Below are positions 35,675 through 44,856 of a DNA stretch of 64,000 nucleotides, one piece after another; the first letter of the stretch is position 1, and each line of letters starts with the position of its first letter. Below the pieces are notes generated by a model. It did no database searches. It was not told the DNA's origin and saw only the letters and a program-made list of their open reading frames with translations. The DNA lies in contig CAIUWA010000016.1 of assembly GCA_903902745.1 (NCBI GenBank), positions 124,001-188,000 of the forward strand. Reading direction: 5' to 3'. A program made the translations under genes and the position numbers. The stretch comes from an uncultured Opitutia bacterium. GTDB taxonomy: Bacteria > Verrucomicrobiota > Verrucomicrobiia > Opitutales > Opitutaceae.

Positions 35675-38122
35675 GTGGCGCCTCATCAAAGTTCTATTTT
35701 AACCCCGCACCTTGGGCTTGCCCTGGCCTTCATGCTGGCGGGCGTCTTCGCCGATTCCAGCCGGGCTGGGCCGCTTCGAGTTGGCATCGACATCGACGGC
35801 GAGCCGATGACTTTCGTGGATTCCAAGGGCGTGCCTTCGGGCTTCGCCGTCGAGATCATGAACGGCATCGCCCTCGAGCTGGGCTTCGAGGTGACCTATG
35901 TCCCCAAGCACTGGCCGGAAATGCTTGCGGATTTCCAGGCTGGCCAGACCGACGCGCTGGCCAACATCACTTATACCGTCCAGCGCTCGGCCTTCATTGA
36001 TTTTTCCGTCCCGCACATCGTGATGAATGGCGCCATCTTCGTGCGGAAGGGGGACCACTCCATTGGGAGCCTGAGCGACCTGCGGGATCACCGGGTCGCG
36101 GTCAAACCCGGCGGAGCACCCTACGAATATCTGGTCGCCCATGGCTGGGCGCAACACGTCGTCCCCACCGCCACGCTGCGTGACTCCCTCCGCGCCGTCA
36201 TCGAGGGCCGGGCGGATGCCGCCCTGGATGCGCGCATCATGGGCCTGAAAAACATCCGCGACGAGCATCTGACCCATCTTGAAGCCGCCGATGTGGCGGT
36301 GACCGATTTCGCCCAGCAGCTCCATATTGGCCTTCATCCCGGCAAGTCCGCCGACATCGCCCGGATCAACGAGGGTCTGGCCCGCCTGCATGCCAACGGC
36401 ACATATGACCGCATCTATGAAAAATGGATTGATCCGCTGGACCCCCGCGGCCTCCGGCTCCGGGATTTGCGGCCGTATCTCTTCCCGGCCGCCCTCGGTT
36501 TGGCCATGATCATCGGCGCCTTCCTTTGGCAGCGGCGGCTGCTCCGGCATCTCGCCCGGCAGGCAGAGGCCCTCCGCCTGAGCGAGGAGCAGCTGACCCT
36601 CGTGTTGGAAGGCAGTGAGGATGGATTCTGGGACTGGGATCTGCGCACCGGCCGCATCGAGCGGAGCAAGCGCTGGGCCGCCATGCTCGGTTACACCCCC
36701 GCCGAGATCGAGCCCACCTTCGACGGGGGCATGAAGCTGGTGCACCCGGACGATCGGCGTACCAGTGAATCGTTCCAGTCGCTCCGCGGTGCCAGCGAGA
36801 CCGGCCGCTACAACATTGAATACCGCATGCAGACGAAATCCGGCGAGTGGCGCTGGATCCTGGGGCGCTGCAAGGTCGTCACCCGCGCCCCCGATGGCAT
36901 CCCCCTGCGCATCGCTGGCACCCACACTGACATCACCGACCGCAAACTGCTGGAGGAGGAACAGGAGAAGCTGAACCTGAAGATGCTCGAGACGCAGAAA
37001 CTCGAGAGCCTTGGTGTGCTCGCCGGCGGCATTGCTCATGATTTTAACAACCTCCTCACGGTCATCATTGCCAACGCCAGCCTGCTGCGCACCGAGAATG
37101 ACAACATCGGCGAACGGGCCTCGCAGCTAGCGGACATCGAAACCGCCGGGCACCGGGCCGCCGACCTCTGCCGCCAGATGCTCGCCTACGCCGGCAAGGG
37201 CCAATTTGTCGTCTCGCAAGTCGATGTGGGCGGGCTCGTGCGTGAGACGATCGATCTGCTGAGGGTTTCGGTCAGCAAAAAGGCCCATCTCATCCTGAAC
37301 CTCACGCCCAGCCAGCTCGCCATCGAGGCCGACGCTTCCCAGATCCAGCAGGTGGTGATGAACCTGGTGATCAATGCCTCCGACGCGCTCGGCGATGGCG
37401 CCGGTGAGATCCGGCTGACAACCCGGCGGGGCCGGCCTGAGCCGGTGCCCCACGGGGTCGCGCATTTCTTCGATCTGCCCGAGGGGGAGTGTGCCTGCCT
37501 TGAGGTCTCAGATACCGGCCGCGGCATGGATCCCGGCACGCTGGCGCGGATCTTTGATCCCTTTTTCACGACCAAGTTCACCGGTCGCGGCCTCGGCCTC
37601 GCGGCGGTGCTCGGCATCATCCGGACGTGCCGCGGCGCCCTGACGGTTGAAAGCTCACCCTCCCGTGGCACGATTTTCCGGCTGTTTCTGCCACTCGCTC
37701 CCACCACGCCGCCTGCCTCCTCGGCCTTGCCGACCCCTTCCAATGAGCAATCCCGCCGCGGCACCATTCTCGTGGTCGATGATGAGCCTACCGTCCTTGC
37801 AACGGTCAAATTACTGCTCGGCAACCTGGGCTACCCGGTAGTGACGGCAACCGACGGGCAGGAAGCCGTGGATCAATTCCGGGCGGCTCCCGAAGGTTTC
37901 ATGGCGGTATTGCTCGACCTCACCATGCCCCGGCTAAACGGGGCGGAGGCGCTGCGGGAGATTCGCCGGCTCAATTCATCCGTGCCCGTTCTCGTGATGA
38001 GCGGCTTCAGCGAGCAGGATGTGCTCAACCGGCTGAAGGGCCTGGGCCCCGTCGAGATCCTGCACAAGCCCTTCAACCGCGAAGCGTTCATCACCCGCCT
38101 CACCCGGATCACCGCGCGCTGA
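35675..38122 (+). CDS. hybrid sensor histidine kinase with periplasmic solute-binding sensor and receiver
   Basis: The 815-residue protein starts at GTG 35675, since the signal/anchor helix begins almost at once. Domains in order: an SBP_bac_3-type ligand-binding domain (about 30-265, starting LRVGIDIDGEPM), one membrane helix (YLFPAALGLAMIIGAFLW), a PAS/PAC domain (about 310-430, WDWDLRTGRIERS), a dimerisation helix with phospho-acceptor His in GGIAHDFNNLL, an ATPase domain (NLVINASDALG, then DTGRGMD, GRGLGLAAV) and a C-terminal receiver (VVDDEPT, phospho-acceptor Asp in VLLDLTMPR, Lys in LHKPF). No DNA-binding output is attached, so a separate phosphotransfer or response partner is needed; none is adjacent. 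The periplasmic domain could sense a sugar acid or amino acid. Confidence 0.92.
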   Translation: MAPHQSSILTPHLGLALAFMLAGVFADSSRAGPLRVGIDIDGEPMTFVDSKGVPSGFAVEIMNGIALELGFEVTYVPKHWPEMLADFQAGQTDALANITYTVQRSAFIDFSVPHIVMNGAIFVRKGDHSIGSLSDLRDHRVAVKPGGAPYEYLVAHGWAQHVVPTATLRDSLRAVIEGRADAALDARIMGLKNIRDEHLTHLEAADVAVTDFAQQLHIGLHPGKSADIARINEGLARLHANGTYDRIYEKWIDPLDPRGLRLRDLRPYLFPAALGLAMIIGAFLWQRRLLRHLARQAEALRLSEEQLTLVLEGSEDGFWDWDLRTGRIERSKRWAAMLGYTPAEIEPTFDGGMKLVHPDDRRTSESFQSLRGASETGRYNIEYRMQTKSGEWRWILGRCKVVTRAPDGIPLRIAGTHTDITDRKLLEEEQEKLNLKMLETQKLESLGVLAGGIAHDFNNLLTVIIANASLLRTENDNIGERASQLADIETAGHRAADLCRQMLAYAGKGQFVVSQVDVGGLVRETIDLLRVSVSKKAHLILNLTPSQLAIEADASQIQQVVMNLVINASDALGDGAGEIRLTTRRGRPEPVPHGVAHFFDLPEGECACLEVSDTGRGMDPGTLARIFDPFFTTKFTGRGLGLAAVLGIIRTCRGALTVESSPSRGTIFRLFLPLAPTTPPASSALPTPSNEQSRRGTILVVDDEPTVLATVKLLLGNLGYPVVTATDGQEAVDQFRAAPEGFMAVLLDLTMPRLNGAEALREIRRLNSSVPVLVMSGFSEQDVLNRLKGLGPVEILHKPFNREAFITRLTRITAR

Positions 38123-38198
38123 TCCCCGGAAAGGCCCGGCCGCTGCGCCACTCCAAACTTGCCCCTCGCCCCGCGACGCGCGACGTTGTCGCCGGCGC

Positions 38199-38274
38199 GG
38201 GCCTGTAGCTCAACGGTCAGAGCAGAGGACTCATAATCCTTTGGTTCTGGGTTCGAATCCCAGCGGGCCCACCA
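38199..38274 (+). tRNA. tRNA with anticodon CAU, probably tRNA-Ile2 (lysidine-type)
   Basis: The cloverleaf closes fully: acceptor GGGCCTG with CGGGCCC, D stem GCTC/GAGC, anticodon stem GAGGA/TCCTT with loop CTCATAA (anticodon CAT at 38232-38234), T arm TCTGGGTTCGAATCCCAG with TTCGAAT in the loop, and an encoded CCA end at 38272-38274. CAU can be Met or Ile2. The C4-G69 and C5-G68 pairs match what TilS prefers in Ile2, so Ile2 is favoured over elongator Met, but this is inference. Confidence 0.95.
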
Positions 38275-38320
38275 TTCCACCCACCATGACTCCGTCGAGC
38301 CCGGTCGATCCCATCCGAAC

Positions 38321-40354
38321 TTGGCGGCCCTGAACCGGACCCCGCCCCTGTCTCCATTGAAACCAGAATCCGCCGTTTCCCGGGCCTGGCAGGCGGGCCT
38401 CATCCCCGCCGGCCTGCTGGTGCTTGCGGCCTGGATGGCCTATGGCGGTAGTCTTTCGGGGCCGTTTTTTTTCGACGACCTCGCCGCCATCGTCGACAAT
38501 CCGACCATCCGGCATCTGGGATCCCTCAGCCAGGTGTTGTCGCCACCGGCGACAGAAGGCAGCTCCGCGGCGGGCCGGCCGTTGGTCAACCTTTCGCTCG
38601 CCCTCAACTTCGCCTGGGGCGGTCTGGATGTGCGGGGCTATCATGCGACCAATCTGGCGATCCATGTGCTGGCCGCTCTCGCGCTGTTCGGAATCACTCG
38701 TCGAACAATGGCGCGGCCCGGGGAAACCATGTCCGCCGGCGGAACCAGCGGGAGCCCCACAGTGCTCGGTTTCATCGTGGCGCTCCTCTGGATGCTGCAC
38801 CCGTTGCAGACCGAGTCGGTGACCTTCGTGATCCAGCGGACCGAGTCATTGATGGGGTTGCTCTATCTGCTGACGCTCTATGGCTTCATCCGGTACGTCG
38901 ATGGAACGGCTTTCGGCGCGACCACGTGGGCGGGATTTTCCCTCACGGCCTGCCTGCTGGGCATGGCGACGAAGGAGGTGATGGTCTCTGCTCCCGTGCT
39001 CGTTTTTCTGTATGACCGCACCTTCGTCAGCGGAAGTTTCCGCACCGCATGGATGCGGCACCGGCGTTATTATGCCGGACTGGCGGCAACGTGGCTGGTG
39101 CTGGGCGTCATTGTGGTCCACGCGGGTGGAAGCCGGGCCGGGGCGGCGGGCTTCGGCTTGGGCGTGAGCAGCTGGTCGTACGCGCTGACCCAATGCCGCG
39201 CCCTCTTGCTTTATCTCCAGCTGGCGTTCTGGCCGCATCCCCTGGTGGTCGACTACGGAATCGATGTCGCCAGGCATCCCAGTGAGGTGGTGCTGCAAGC
39301 AGTCGTGTTGCTACTGCTGCTCATGGGGACGGTGGTCGCGCTGTGGCGACGACCGGCACTGGGCTTTTTGGGCGCCTGGTTTTTTGCCATCCTGGCCCCG
39401 AGTTCGAGCATTGTCCCTCTGGTAACACAGACGATGGCGGAGCATCGCATGTACCTGTCGCTGGCCGCCGTGATCGCACTCGTCGTCTGCGGCGGTCATG
39501 CGGTGCTTACCGGGTCCGGGCGCGACCGCGGGGAATTGTACGCCGGGATGGGACGGGGCTATCTCGCGATCCTGCTGGCGCTGTCCGGCGGGCTCGGATT
39601 TTTGACCGCTCGCCGCAACGGCGATTATCGCAGCGTCCGCGCCATCTGGAGCGACACGGTGGCGAAGCGCCCCACCAATGCCCGCGCCCACAGCAACCTG
39701 GGGAGTGCGCTGGAAGCGGATGGCCGGATCGAGGAGGCTGTCGCGCAATATGAAGAGGCGCTGCGCCTGAATCCTGACTATACCGAAACCCACAACAATC
39801 TGGGCAATGTCCTGTCCGGCCTGCCGGGGCGGTCGGGTGACGCCATCGCCGAATTTCAAGCGGCGCTGCGGCTCAAGCCGGATTCCGCCGCGGTCCATTT
39901 CAACCTGGGCAACCTCTGGTTGAGAACGCCAGGGCGGCTGAATGACGCCATCGCGGAGTATGAAGCGGCGGTGCGCCTGCAGCCGGATCATGTCGCCGCG
40001 CACAACAATCTGGGCGGCGCCTTGTCAGGCCAGCCCGGGCGGCTGAATGACGCCATCATCCAATATGAAGCCGTGCTGCGGCTGAAACCGGACTTTGCCG
40101 AGGCCCACCTCAACCTGGGCAACCTCTGGTCAAAAGTACCCGGACGGCAAAACGATGCAGTCGCCCAGTATGAAACGGCGCTGCGGCTGAAACCGGATTT
40201 TGCCGAGGCCCATCTCAATCTCGCAATCATCCTGCTCGATCAATTCGGACTGCGCAACGAAGCCGAGGCGCATCTTCGGGCGGCCCTGAAAATTCAGCCC
40301 ACCAATACCGCGGCCCGGCAAATTCTGGATGAAATTCGGGTGGCCCCCCCCTAG
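38321..40354 (+). CDS. polytopic membrane protein with C-terminal TPR array (TMTC/O-mannosyltransferase-like layout)
   Basis: The 677-residue frame uses TTG 38321; TTG 38357 is an alternative. There are about nine to ten hydrophobic helices across residues 25-440. The first luminal loop has FFFDDLAAIVDNP, which recalls the DD motif of GT-C glycosyltransferases and eukaryotic TMTC proteins, and LHPLQTESVTFVIQRTE is also typical of that group. From about residue 445 there are six TPR units (for example AHSNLGSALEADGRIEEAVA), unusually even and with near-repeated DNA. It is likely a lipid-linked sugar transferase acting on exported proteins, though no substrate is visible. It begins 47 bp after the tRNA. 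Confidence 0.82.
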   Translation: MAALNRTPPLSPLKPESAVSRAWQAGLIPAGLLVLAAWMAYGGSLSGPFFFDDLAAIVDNPTIRHLGSLSQVLSPPATEGSSAAGRPLVNLSLALNFAWGGLDVRGYHATNLAIHVLAALALFGITRRTMARPGETMSAGGTSGSPTVLGFIVALLWMLHPLQTESVTFVIQRTESLMGLLYLLTLYGFIRYVDGTAFGATTWAGFSLTACLLGMATKEVMVSAPVLVFLYDRTFVSGSFRTAWMRHRRYYAGLAATWLVLGVIVVHAGGSRAGAAGFGLGVSSWSYALTQCRALLLYLQLAFWPHPLVVDYGIDVARHPSEVVLQAVVLLLLLMGTVVALWRRPALGFLGAWFFAILAPSSSIVPLVTQTMAEHRMYLSLAAVIALVVCGGHAVLTGSGRDRGELYAGMGRGYLAILLALSGGLGFLTARRNGDYRSVRAIWSDTVAKRPTNARAHSNLGSALEADGRIEEAVAQYEEALRLNPDYTETHNNLGNVLSGLPGRSGDAIAEFQAALRLKPDSAAVHFNLGNLWLRTPGRLNDAIAEYEAAVRLQPDHVAAHNNLGGALSGQPGRLNDAIIQYEAVLRLKPDFAEAHLNLGNLWSKVPGRQNDAVAQYETALRLKPDFAEAHLNLAIILLDQFGLRNEAEAHLRAALKIQPTNTAARQILDEIRVAPP

Positions 40355-40394
40355 GCATCACGCGCAGGGCGGGTACGGGTGCGGGACTCTCCAG

Positions 40395-40412
40395 ATAGCT
40401 CAGTCGGAGCAA
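40395..40412 (+). other. short tRNA-like D-arm fragment
   Basis: ATAGCTCAGTCGGAGCA is what the D arm of many bacterial tRNAs looks like, but there is no anticodon arm, T arm or acceptor pairing around it. It could be the remnant of a tRNA-targeted integration or chance. It lies 2.1 kb downstream of the complete tRNA. Confidence 0.3.
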
Positions 40413-40496
40413 TTCAGTCGGATTTTTCCTCGGATTGTACGGATCTGCGCGGAGCATGGAGCCAGAATTTAAAAACTCGATCATCCCAGCCACCCG

Positions 40497-40598
40497 ATCC
40501 GGTGGGTGATGGAAGCGGCATGACGAATCCATGGTTCGCCTCTGGAATTTCCGCGTCCACTTGTCTCGCCAGAGCCCAAAAGGGCGACGGCGGATCTG
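40497..40598 (-). repeat. dispersed element, copy A (about 90 bp)
   Basis: Read on the minus strand, this segment matches 62600-62688 of the plus strand at roughly three positions in four by eye. Shared blocks include CGCCCTTTTGG, GCGAGACAAGTGGA and CATGG.TTCGTC.TGCC.CTTCC. It occupies part of the 451-bp gap 40355-40805, which holds no gene I can support; the short frames there are repeat-derived. Confidence 0.7.
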
Positions 40599-40720
40599 CG
40601 ACTTGCGCGGTTCCTGTTGCATGAGTCGGTATTGGCGTGGCTCCCGCCGGCGCGGGTTGACCGCCGGTCATGGCTGAGCGTGAACCCGGATCTCGCGCCC
40701 TTTCCCTCTCCGGAAAAGAA

Positions 40721-40752
40721 AAAGCCTCCCCGCCGGACGGCGGAGAGGCTTT
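40721..40752 (-). terminator. Rho-independent terminator of the TonB-dependent receptor gene
   Basis: On the minus strand AAAGCCTCTCCGCCG pairs with CGGCGGGGAGGCTTT with one mismatch and a short loop, and is followed by TTCTTTTCC. It lies 54 bp after the receptor stop, exactly where a terminator is expected. Confidence 0.9.
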
Positions 40753-40805
40753 GAGATTTTTCCGCTGTGATCGCACCCGGAACCCGGTGCGATCCAGCGC
40801 GACGT

Positions 40806-43800
40806 TTAGAACGTAAACGTTGAGGTCAGGAAGAAAGTCCGGGGATCGTTGATGCGGTACTGGGCCGGCGAGCCATCCGACTCATAGAGGATGGCGGTCA
40901 ACCCACCACTCTCCGTGAGCGACCGGACATTAAGCTGGAATTTTGCCTTCACGCTCTTGCCAAACATCGGCAGGCGCGTGGAGTAGGAAACCCAGGCATC
41001 CATGTTGAACAAGGCCGGCGTTGTCTGCGGCTTGGTGAGATCCGGATAGGAAATCAGGTTCTGCGTCGTGGTCGGGTGGGTGAACGTGGCCGGATCCATG
41101 TTGGAGTAGTAGCCGGAGACAGCGTTGGAGGACCAACGCATGGAGCCGCCCACCGTCCAGCCCTTCAATCTTCCTTCCGAAAACGCATAGTTGCTGATGA
41201 TATTGGCCGAATATTCCCGCTGGCTGGGCGTACGCTGGTTTTGCAGCGTGATCAGGGAATAGAGCTGCGAGTCGACGATGCCGTAATAGGTGCTCCGCGG
41301 GGTGCTCGTCGCGCCCGCGGCGTTGGATCCGGCGTCCGCGGTGAAGCCGTAGCCATTCCAGAAGGAACCCAGGTACAGCTTGCTGCCGCTATTCAAGGTA
41401 TAGACGGTCGGCAAGTCCGGCGCCGACAGGTTCTGCCAGTAGTTCAGGCGGCTGCCGGGGGACGGGTTGGTGGTGTCGCCGGCGCCGTAGAGCCATTTCG
41501 TAATCTCACTGGAGGCATTGCTGTAGCTCGAATACTGCTGTCCCCCGGTCACCTTGATGTTCCAGTTGCGCGTGGGATTGTAGATGATCGAGGCCTCCAT
41601 GCCCTTCGACTTCAAATCATTCGTGGCCGCGATGATACCGCTGTTCCAACTCTTCTGGACCACTCCGCCTTCATTGACGTCATACGCATTGAGGAAGGAG
41701 TTGGGGCCCTCGGTCAGCTTGTTGATCGCGATCTGCTCCGCGGTGGTCAGGGGGGTGGTGGTATTGTTATTGAAGAACTGATCGGACGGATTCTGGCCGT
41801 CCCGAATGCGCACGACCTGGGTCGCCCACGCATACAACGAGCTGTTGTCGATGCGGGCGGCGCGGCCGACGGCGATTGGCACAATGGAGGCGTGTTCAGC
41901 CGTGGATTTGTACCAGTTGAGGCTCCAGGACAGCTTGTTGTTAAACATGCTGCCACGGACGCCGTAGTCAGAGCCCCCGCCCGACGGCTTGGGCAAGCGG
42001 GCGCCAAAGAAGTCGGTCTGGACCGTCGTCGGCGCGGTGAAATTTTCCGAATGGTTGTAGTTGAAAGCCAAGCCGCGAACAAAGTCCCAGAGGCGGCTTC
42101 CCCGCTCGACCCGGGCGTCGATCCATTTCCAATTCCCGAACGGCCGCACGACTCCACCCAGCGTGGTGGTGTCGCCGCCTGCATCCAACGGGCTCGGGTC
42201 GAAATAACCGAATTGCTGGATATTGTTGGCAAAACCGTTTGTGAACCGGTCCGCGGTCGCAATGCCGGTGGCCCGGGTCCAGATCCTGACCTTGTCATAG
42301 CGGGTGCCGAGCAACGGAATGATCCGATCGCTCCAGAGGCTGCCCTGGTAGGCGAAGCTGGTCGACGTGATAATATTGTTTTGGGGGCTGCCGCCGGCCA
42401 GGTTGGAACCGATGCTCATGGTGGTTTTCTGCCACGTGTTGGTCGAGTTCCAGTCGTAATAGCCCATGGACACCTTGCCGGGTCCGCCGAAGCTTGGCTC
42501 ACCGACGGGTTGCGAGCCCTTGGTGATGGCCCCGTTACTTCCGTCGCCTACGTAGTAGTGGCGCTCGAGATTGTTGGAGCCGGAAAAAGTGAAGTTGTTT
42601 TTGATGGGCGGATTCTGGTTGGGCAGAAACCGGGGATCCCCGCCATCATAGGAGAGGTTGAAGGAATAATTATCGACCCAGTCCGTCTGCTTGCTCGCCA
42701 GGCCCACGAGGCGGTGCTTGCCCAGATAGCGGGTCCAGCCCTCCCGTTTGGTGAAATCGTAATCATACGCCAGCAACGCGCGAAGACTGTTGTTCTTTTC
42801 AGGGGCGTACCTCGTGATCATTTGATAATCATAAGTGTACGGATGGCCGAAATAGGGGTTGGGGGTTCCATCCATCAGCTTGGTGTTGGGATCCACCTGG
42901 ACCCGCTCGAGTTGGTTCCCCGAGCCTACCCCGTAATGATCCCATTCCGTCGCTTCCTGACGGAACCAGCCAAGCTGCAGGTTCAGGTGATTGCCGAGCC
43001 GCTGGTTGAGTTCCAAGTGAAAGGTCTTGTTCCCGGTCTCGCCGTAGTTGCTGCCCGCAACATTGTACTTCGTGTAATCGTAGAGCGCCCGGTTGGTGAT
43101 ACCGCGCTCATAAAACGTGGTATAGCCCGTGGCGCCCGTGGAAGGGGCCGGAGGCGTGGCGGTCGCCTGGGTCGTGATCATCATCACCTCATTCTGCGCG
43201 ATCCACTGCTGCAGGGTCCGCGAAGCCGCGGCGGGGATGGGAGCCGAGCCATTGGTGTTCGCGCCCGAGCCACCGCTGGAAAACCAGGCACCGACGAGCT
43301 TGCCGTTGTCGATCAGAAAGGTGTTGTGGGTTTCCGGGGTGAAGGAAGGAATATAGAAGGCCGAGCTTGAGGTGGTGTAAGCGGCGGATCCATTGGCCGT
43401 GTAGCCCTGAGCGGCGAGCGCCGGCGTAAAGCGCGGATCCTGCGTCGAGTTCAGGAACGGCCCCGTGACCGTGCCGTTAGCGAAGGTGATGGTCTGTGCG
43501 ACGGGATCCCAGCCGGGCCGGCCTGAACTGAGCCAGTTGCTGATCTCGTCAAGCGGCGCGACGAAATTTGGGGTATGGGCCTTGTTGTTGAAGTGCTCGA
43601 AGTCGGCGGTGATCTTGGTCGAAGACCACGGCTGGAAGGTGAGCGCGGCGTACTGACGACGGGTGATATTCGACGAAGGCTTCCGCGCGTACTCCGTGTC
43701 ATCGTAAAGTCCGGCCACATAAAGCGCCACCTTGCGGCCAAGGGGGACGTTGGTGTTCAAACTCACGCGATAGGAACCATAATTGTCGAAGCGCGTGCTC

Positions 43801-44561
43801 ACTTGCGTGCTTTTCACATTCAAGGCTGCTTCCGCCGTGCTGTTGTTGACGATACCGGACGCACCACCCGACCCGAAGAGCATCGAGTTCGGGCCACGGT
43901 TGATTTCGACCGACTGCGTGTTGTAAGAGTCAAAAGGAATGCGAGCCAGAGTCGGGTAGTTATTCTGGGCCGTGTCGGCTGCACCCAAACCGCGGATGCG
44001 GTTGGCCGTGTTGGCATTGGTCACGCCGCCGGAGCTGTCATATCCGCCGAGCGTATCCGCGGCCTCGCCGCGGTTGACCACGAGGGGGGTGTAGGTCCCG
44101 GCACCCTCGGTGTTCGCCTCATACAGAAACACGTCGTTGATGTTGAGCGCTCCCGTGTCCTCAAGCTGCTGCTTGGTCACGACCGTGATCGAGCTGGCCA
44201 AGTCGCCGACGTTCGTCTTCAGGCGTGAGCCGGCGAGCGTGTTTTCAGCGTAATAACCGATATCCTTGCTCGCATCGACCGAGAAGGGGTTGAGGGTCAC
44301 AATCTCGCTGCTGGATGCGGCAGCCGTGGTCGAAACGGGAATCTGTCCCGCCTTCGCCTGATCGGCTTGCATCGCGGCAACTTCGTTGGCGTCGAGCACG
44401 CCATTTTTATTCGTGTCATACTTGCTGAGCGTGGCGGCGTCCGGCTTTGCTCCCTGCGCCCAAATCGGCAGGGGATTCAGCAAGGCCACGGCCAGGAAAG
44501 CGGTCGGCAACAAGCCGATCGCGGAGCGGGTCGATACATTACGGTTACGGGGTGTTCTCAT
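40806..44561 (-). CDS. TonB-dependent outer-membrane receptor with N-terminal EF-hand-like loop
   Basis: The 1251-residue protein has a signal peptide (cleavage near residue 36, IWAQGA). Residues 49-60 (DTNKNGVLDANE) match a calcium-binding EF-hand loop. A TonB-box-like segment (EIVTLNPFSV, residues 86-95) comes next, then the plug (SRLKTNVGDLASSITVVTK, and later NRIRGLG and EINRGPNSMLFGSGG). A long beta-barrel follows and ends in aromatic FFLTSTFTF as expected for BAM insertion. It imports a ligand driven by the proton gradient. Given the neighbouring locus, oligogalacturonide or RG-I fragments are plausible ligands, but siderophores cannot be excluded. No SusD partner is present, which is normal for Verrucomicrobia. 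Confidence 0.92.
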   Translation of the reverse strand: MRTPRNRNVSTRSAIGLLPTAFLAVALLNPLPIWAQGAKPDAATLSKYDTNKNGVLDANEVAAMQADQAKAGQIPVSTTAAASSSEIVTLNPFSVDASKDIGYYAENTLAGSRLKTNVGDLASSITVVTKQQLEDTGALNINDVFLYEANTEGAGTYTPLVVNRGEAADTLGGYDSSGGVTNANTANRIRGLGAADTAQNNYPTLARIPFDSYNTQSVEINRGPNSMLFGSGGASGIVNNSTAEAALNVKSTQVSTRFDNYGSYRVSLNTNVPLGRKVALYVAGLYDDTEYARKPSSNITRRQYAALTFQPWSSTKITADFEHFNNKAHTPNFVAPLDEISNWLSSGRPGWDPVAQTITFANGTVTGPFLNSTQDPRFTPALAAQGYTANGSAAYTTSSSAFYIPSFTPETHNTFLIDNGKLVGAWFSSGGSGANTNGSAPIPAAASRTLQQWIAQNEVMMITTQATATPPAPSTGATGYTTFYERGITNRALYDYTKYNVAGSNYGETGNKTFHLELNQRLGNHLNLQLGWFRQEATEWDHYGVGSGNQLERVQVDPNTKLMDGTPNPYFGHPYTYDYQMITRYAPEKNNSLRALLAYDYDFTKREGWTRYLGKHRLVGLASKQTDWVDNYSFNLSYDGGDPRFLPNQNPPIKNNFTFSGSNNLERHYYVGDGSNGAITKGSQPVGEPSFGGPGKVSMGYYDWNSTNTWQKTTMSIGSNLAGGSPQNNIITSTSFAYQGSLWSDRIIPLLGTRYDKVRIWTRATGIATADRFTNGFANNIQQFGYFDPSPLDAGGDTTTLGGVVRPFGNWKWIDARVERGSRLWDFVRGLAFNYNHSENFTAPTTVQTDFFGARLPKPSGGGSDYGVRGSMFNNKLSWSLNWYKSTAEHASIVPIAVGRAARIDNSSLYAWATQVVRIRDGQNPSDQFFNNNTTTPLTTAEQIAINKLTEGPNSFLNAYDVNEGGVVQKSWNSGIIAATNDLKSKGMEASIIYNPTRNWNIKVTGGQQYSSYSNASSEITKWLYGAGDTTNPSPGSRLNYWQNLSAPDLPTVYTLNSGSKLYLGSFWNGYGFTADAGSNAAGATSTPRSTYYGIVDSQLYSLITLQNQRTPSQREYSANIISNYAFSEGRLKGWTVGGSMRWSSNAVSGYYSNMDPATFTHPTTTQNLISYPDLTKPQTTPALFNMDAWVSYSTRLPMFGKSVKAKFQLNVRSLTESGGLTAILYESDGSPAQYRINDPRTFFLTSTFTF

Positions 44562-44856
44562 GGTAAGGTCAGCTTGGTTTGGTCAAAATCAGGAGGTGTT
44601 TGCCTGAAAATAATTCTGCCGCATCCAAGGTTCGGATGCAGTTACGGGGGGTAGTAGGGGTAGCTTATCGCTCTAGTGGGGCGCAGCTTTATAGGGACGT
44701 CCCCTTCAAATAGGGCCGGAGTCCGGCCGCTAGCGACGCTGAGTTTGTTCATATCAATGAATGAAGTTGGCGCTCCGCGGTCCCAAGGACCAGTTGTTTG
44801 CGGGGTTGACCTGTCAAAATCATCCCCGCCCACCGTGGTCGCCGCGCATTGAAAAT
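44562..44856. promoter_or_regulatory. 295-bp upstream region of the TonB receptor gene with several palindromes
   Basis: It must contain the receptor promoter. Visible elements, left to right: GCATCC/GGATGC hairpin (44621-44639), a run of G-rich steps (44645-44662), palindrome GGGACGTCCC (44694-44703) and GGCCGGA/TCCGGCC hairpin (44714-44728). Which of these is an operator is not clear. No second gene is supported here. Confidence 0.45.

Noticed and set aside
38199-38274. Elongator tRNA-Met as the identity of the CAU tRNA
   Set aside because: Not excluded, but the C4-G69 and C5-G68 pairs favour Ile2, so it was kept only as the alternative.
40227-40776. Two frames (131 and 120 codons) in the gap after the TPR gene
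   Set aside because: They read through the dispersed repeat in different frames, so they are repeat-derived.
40806-44561. A SusC-like receptor with a missing SusD partner
   Set aside because: SusD pairing is a Bacteroidetes feature. This receptor matches the stand-alone type of Verrucomicrobia, so nothing is missing.
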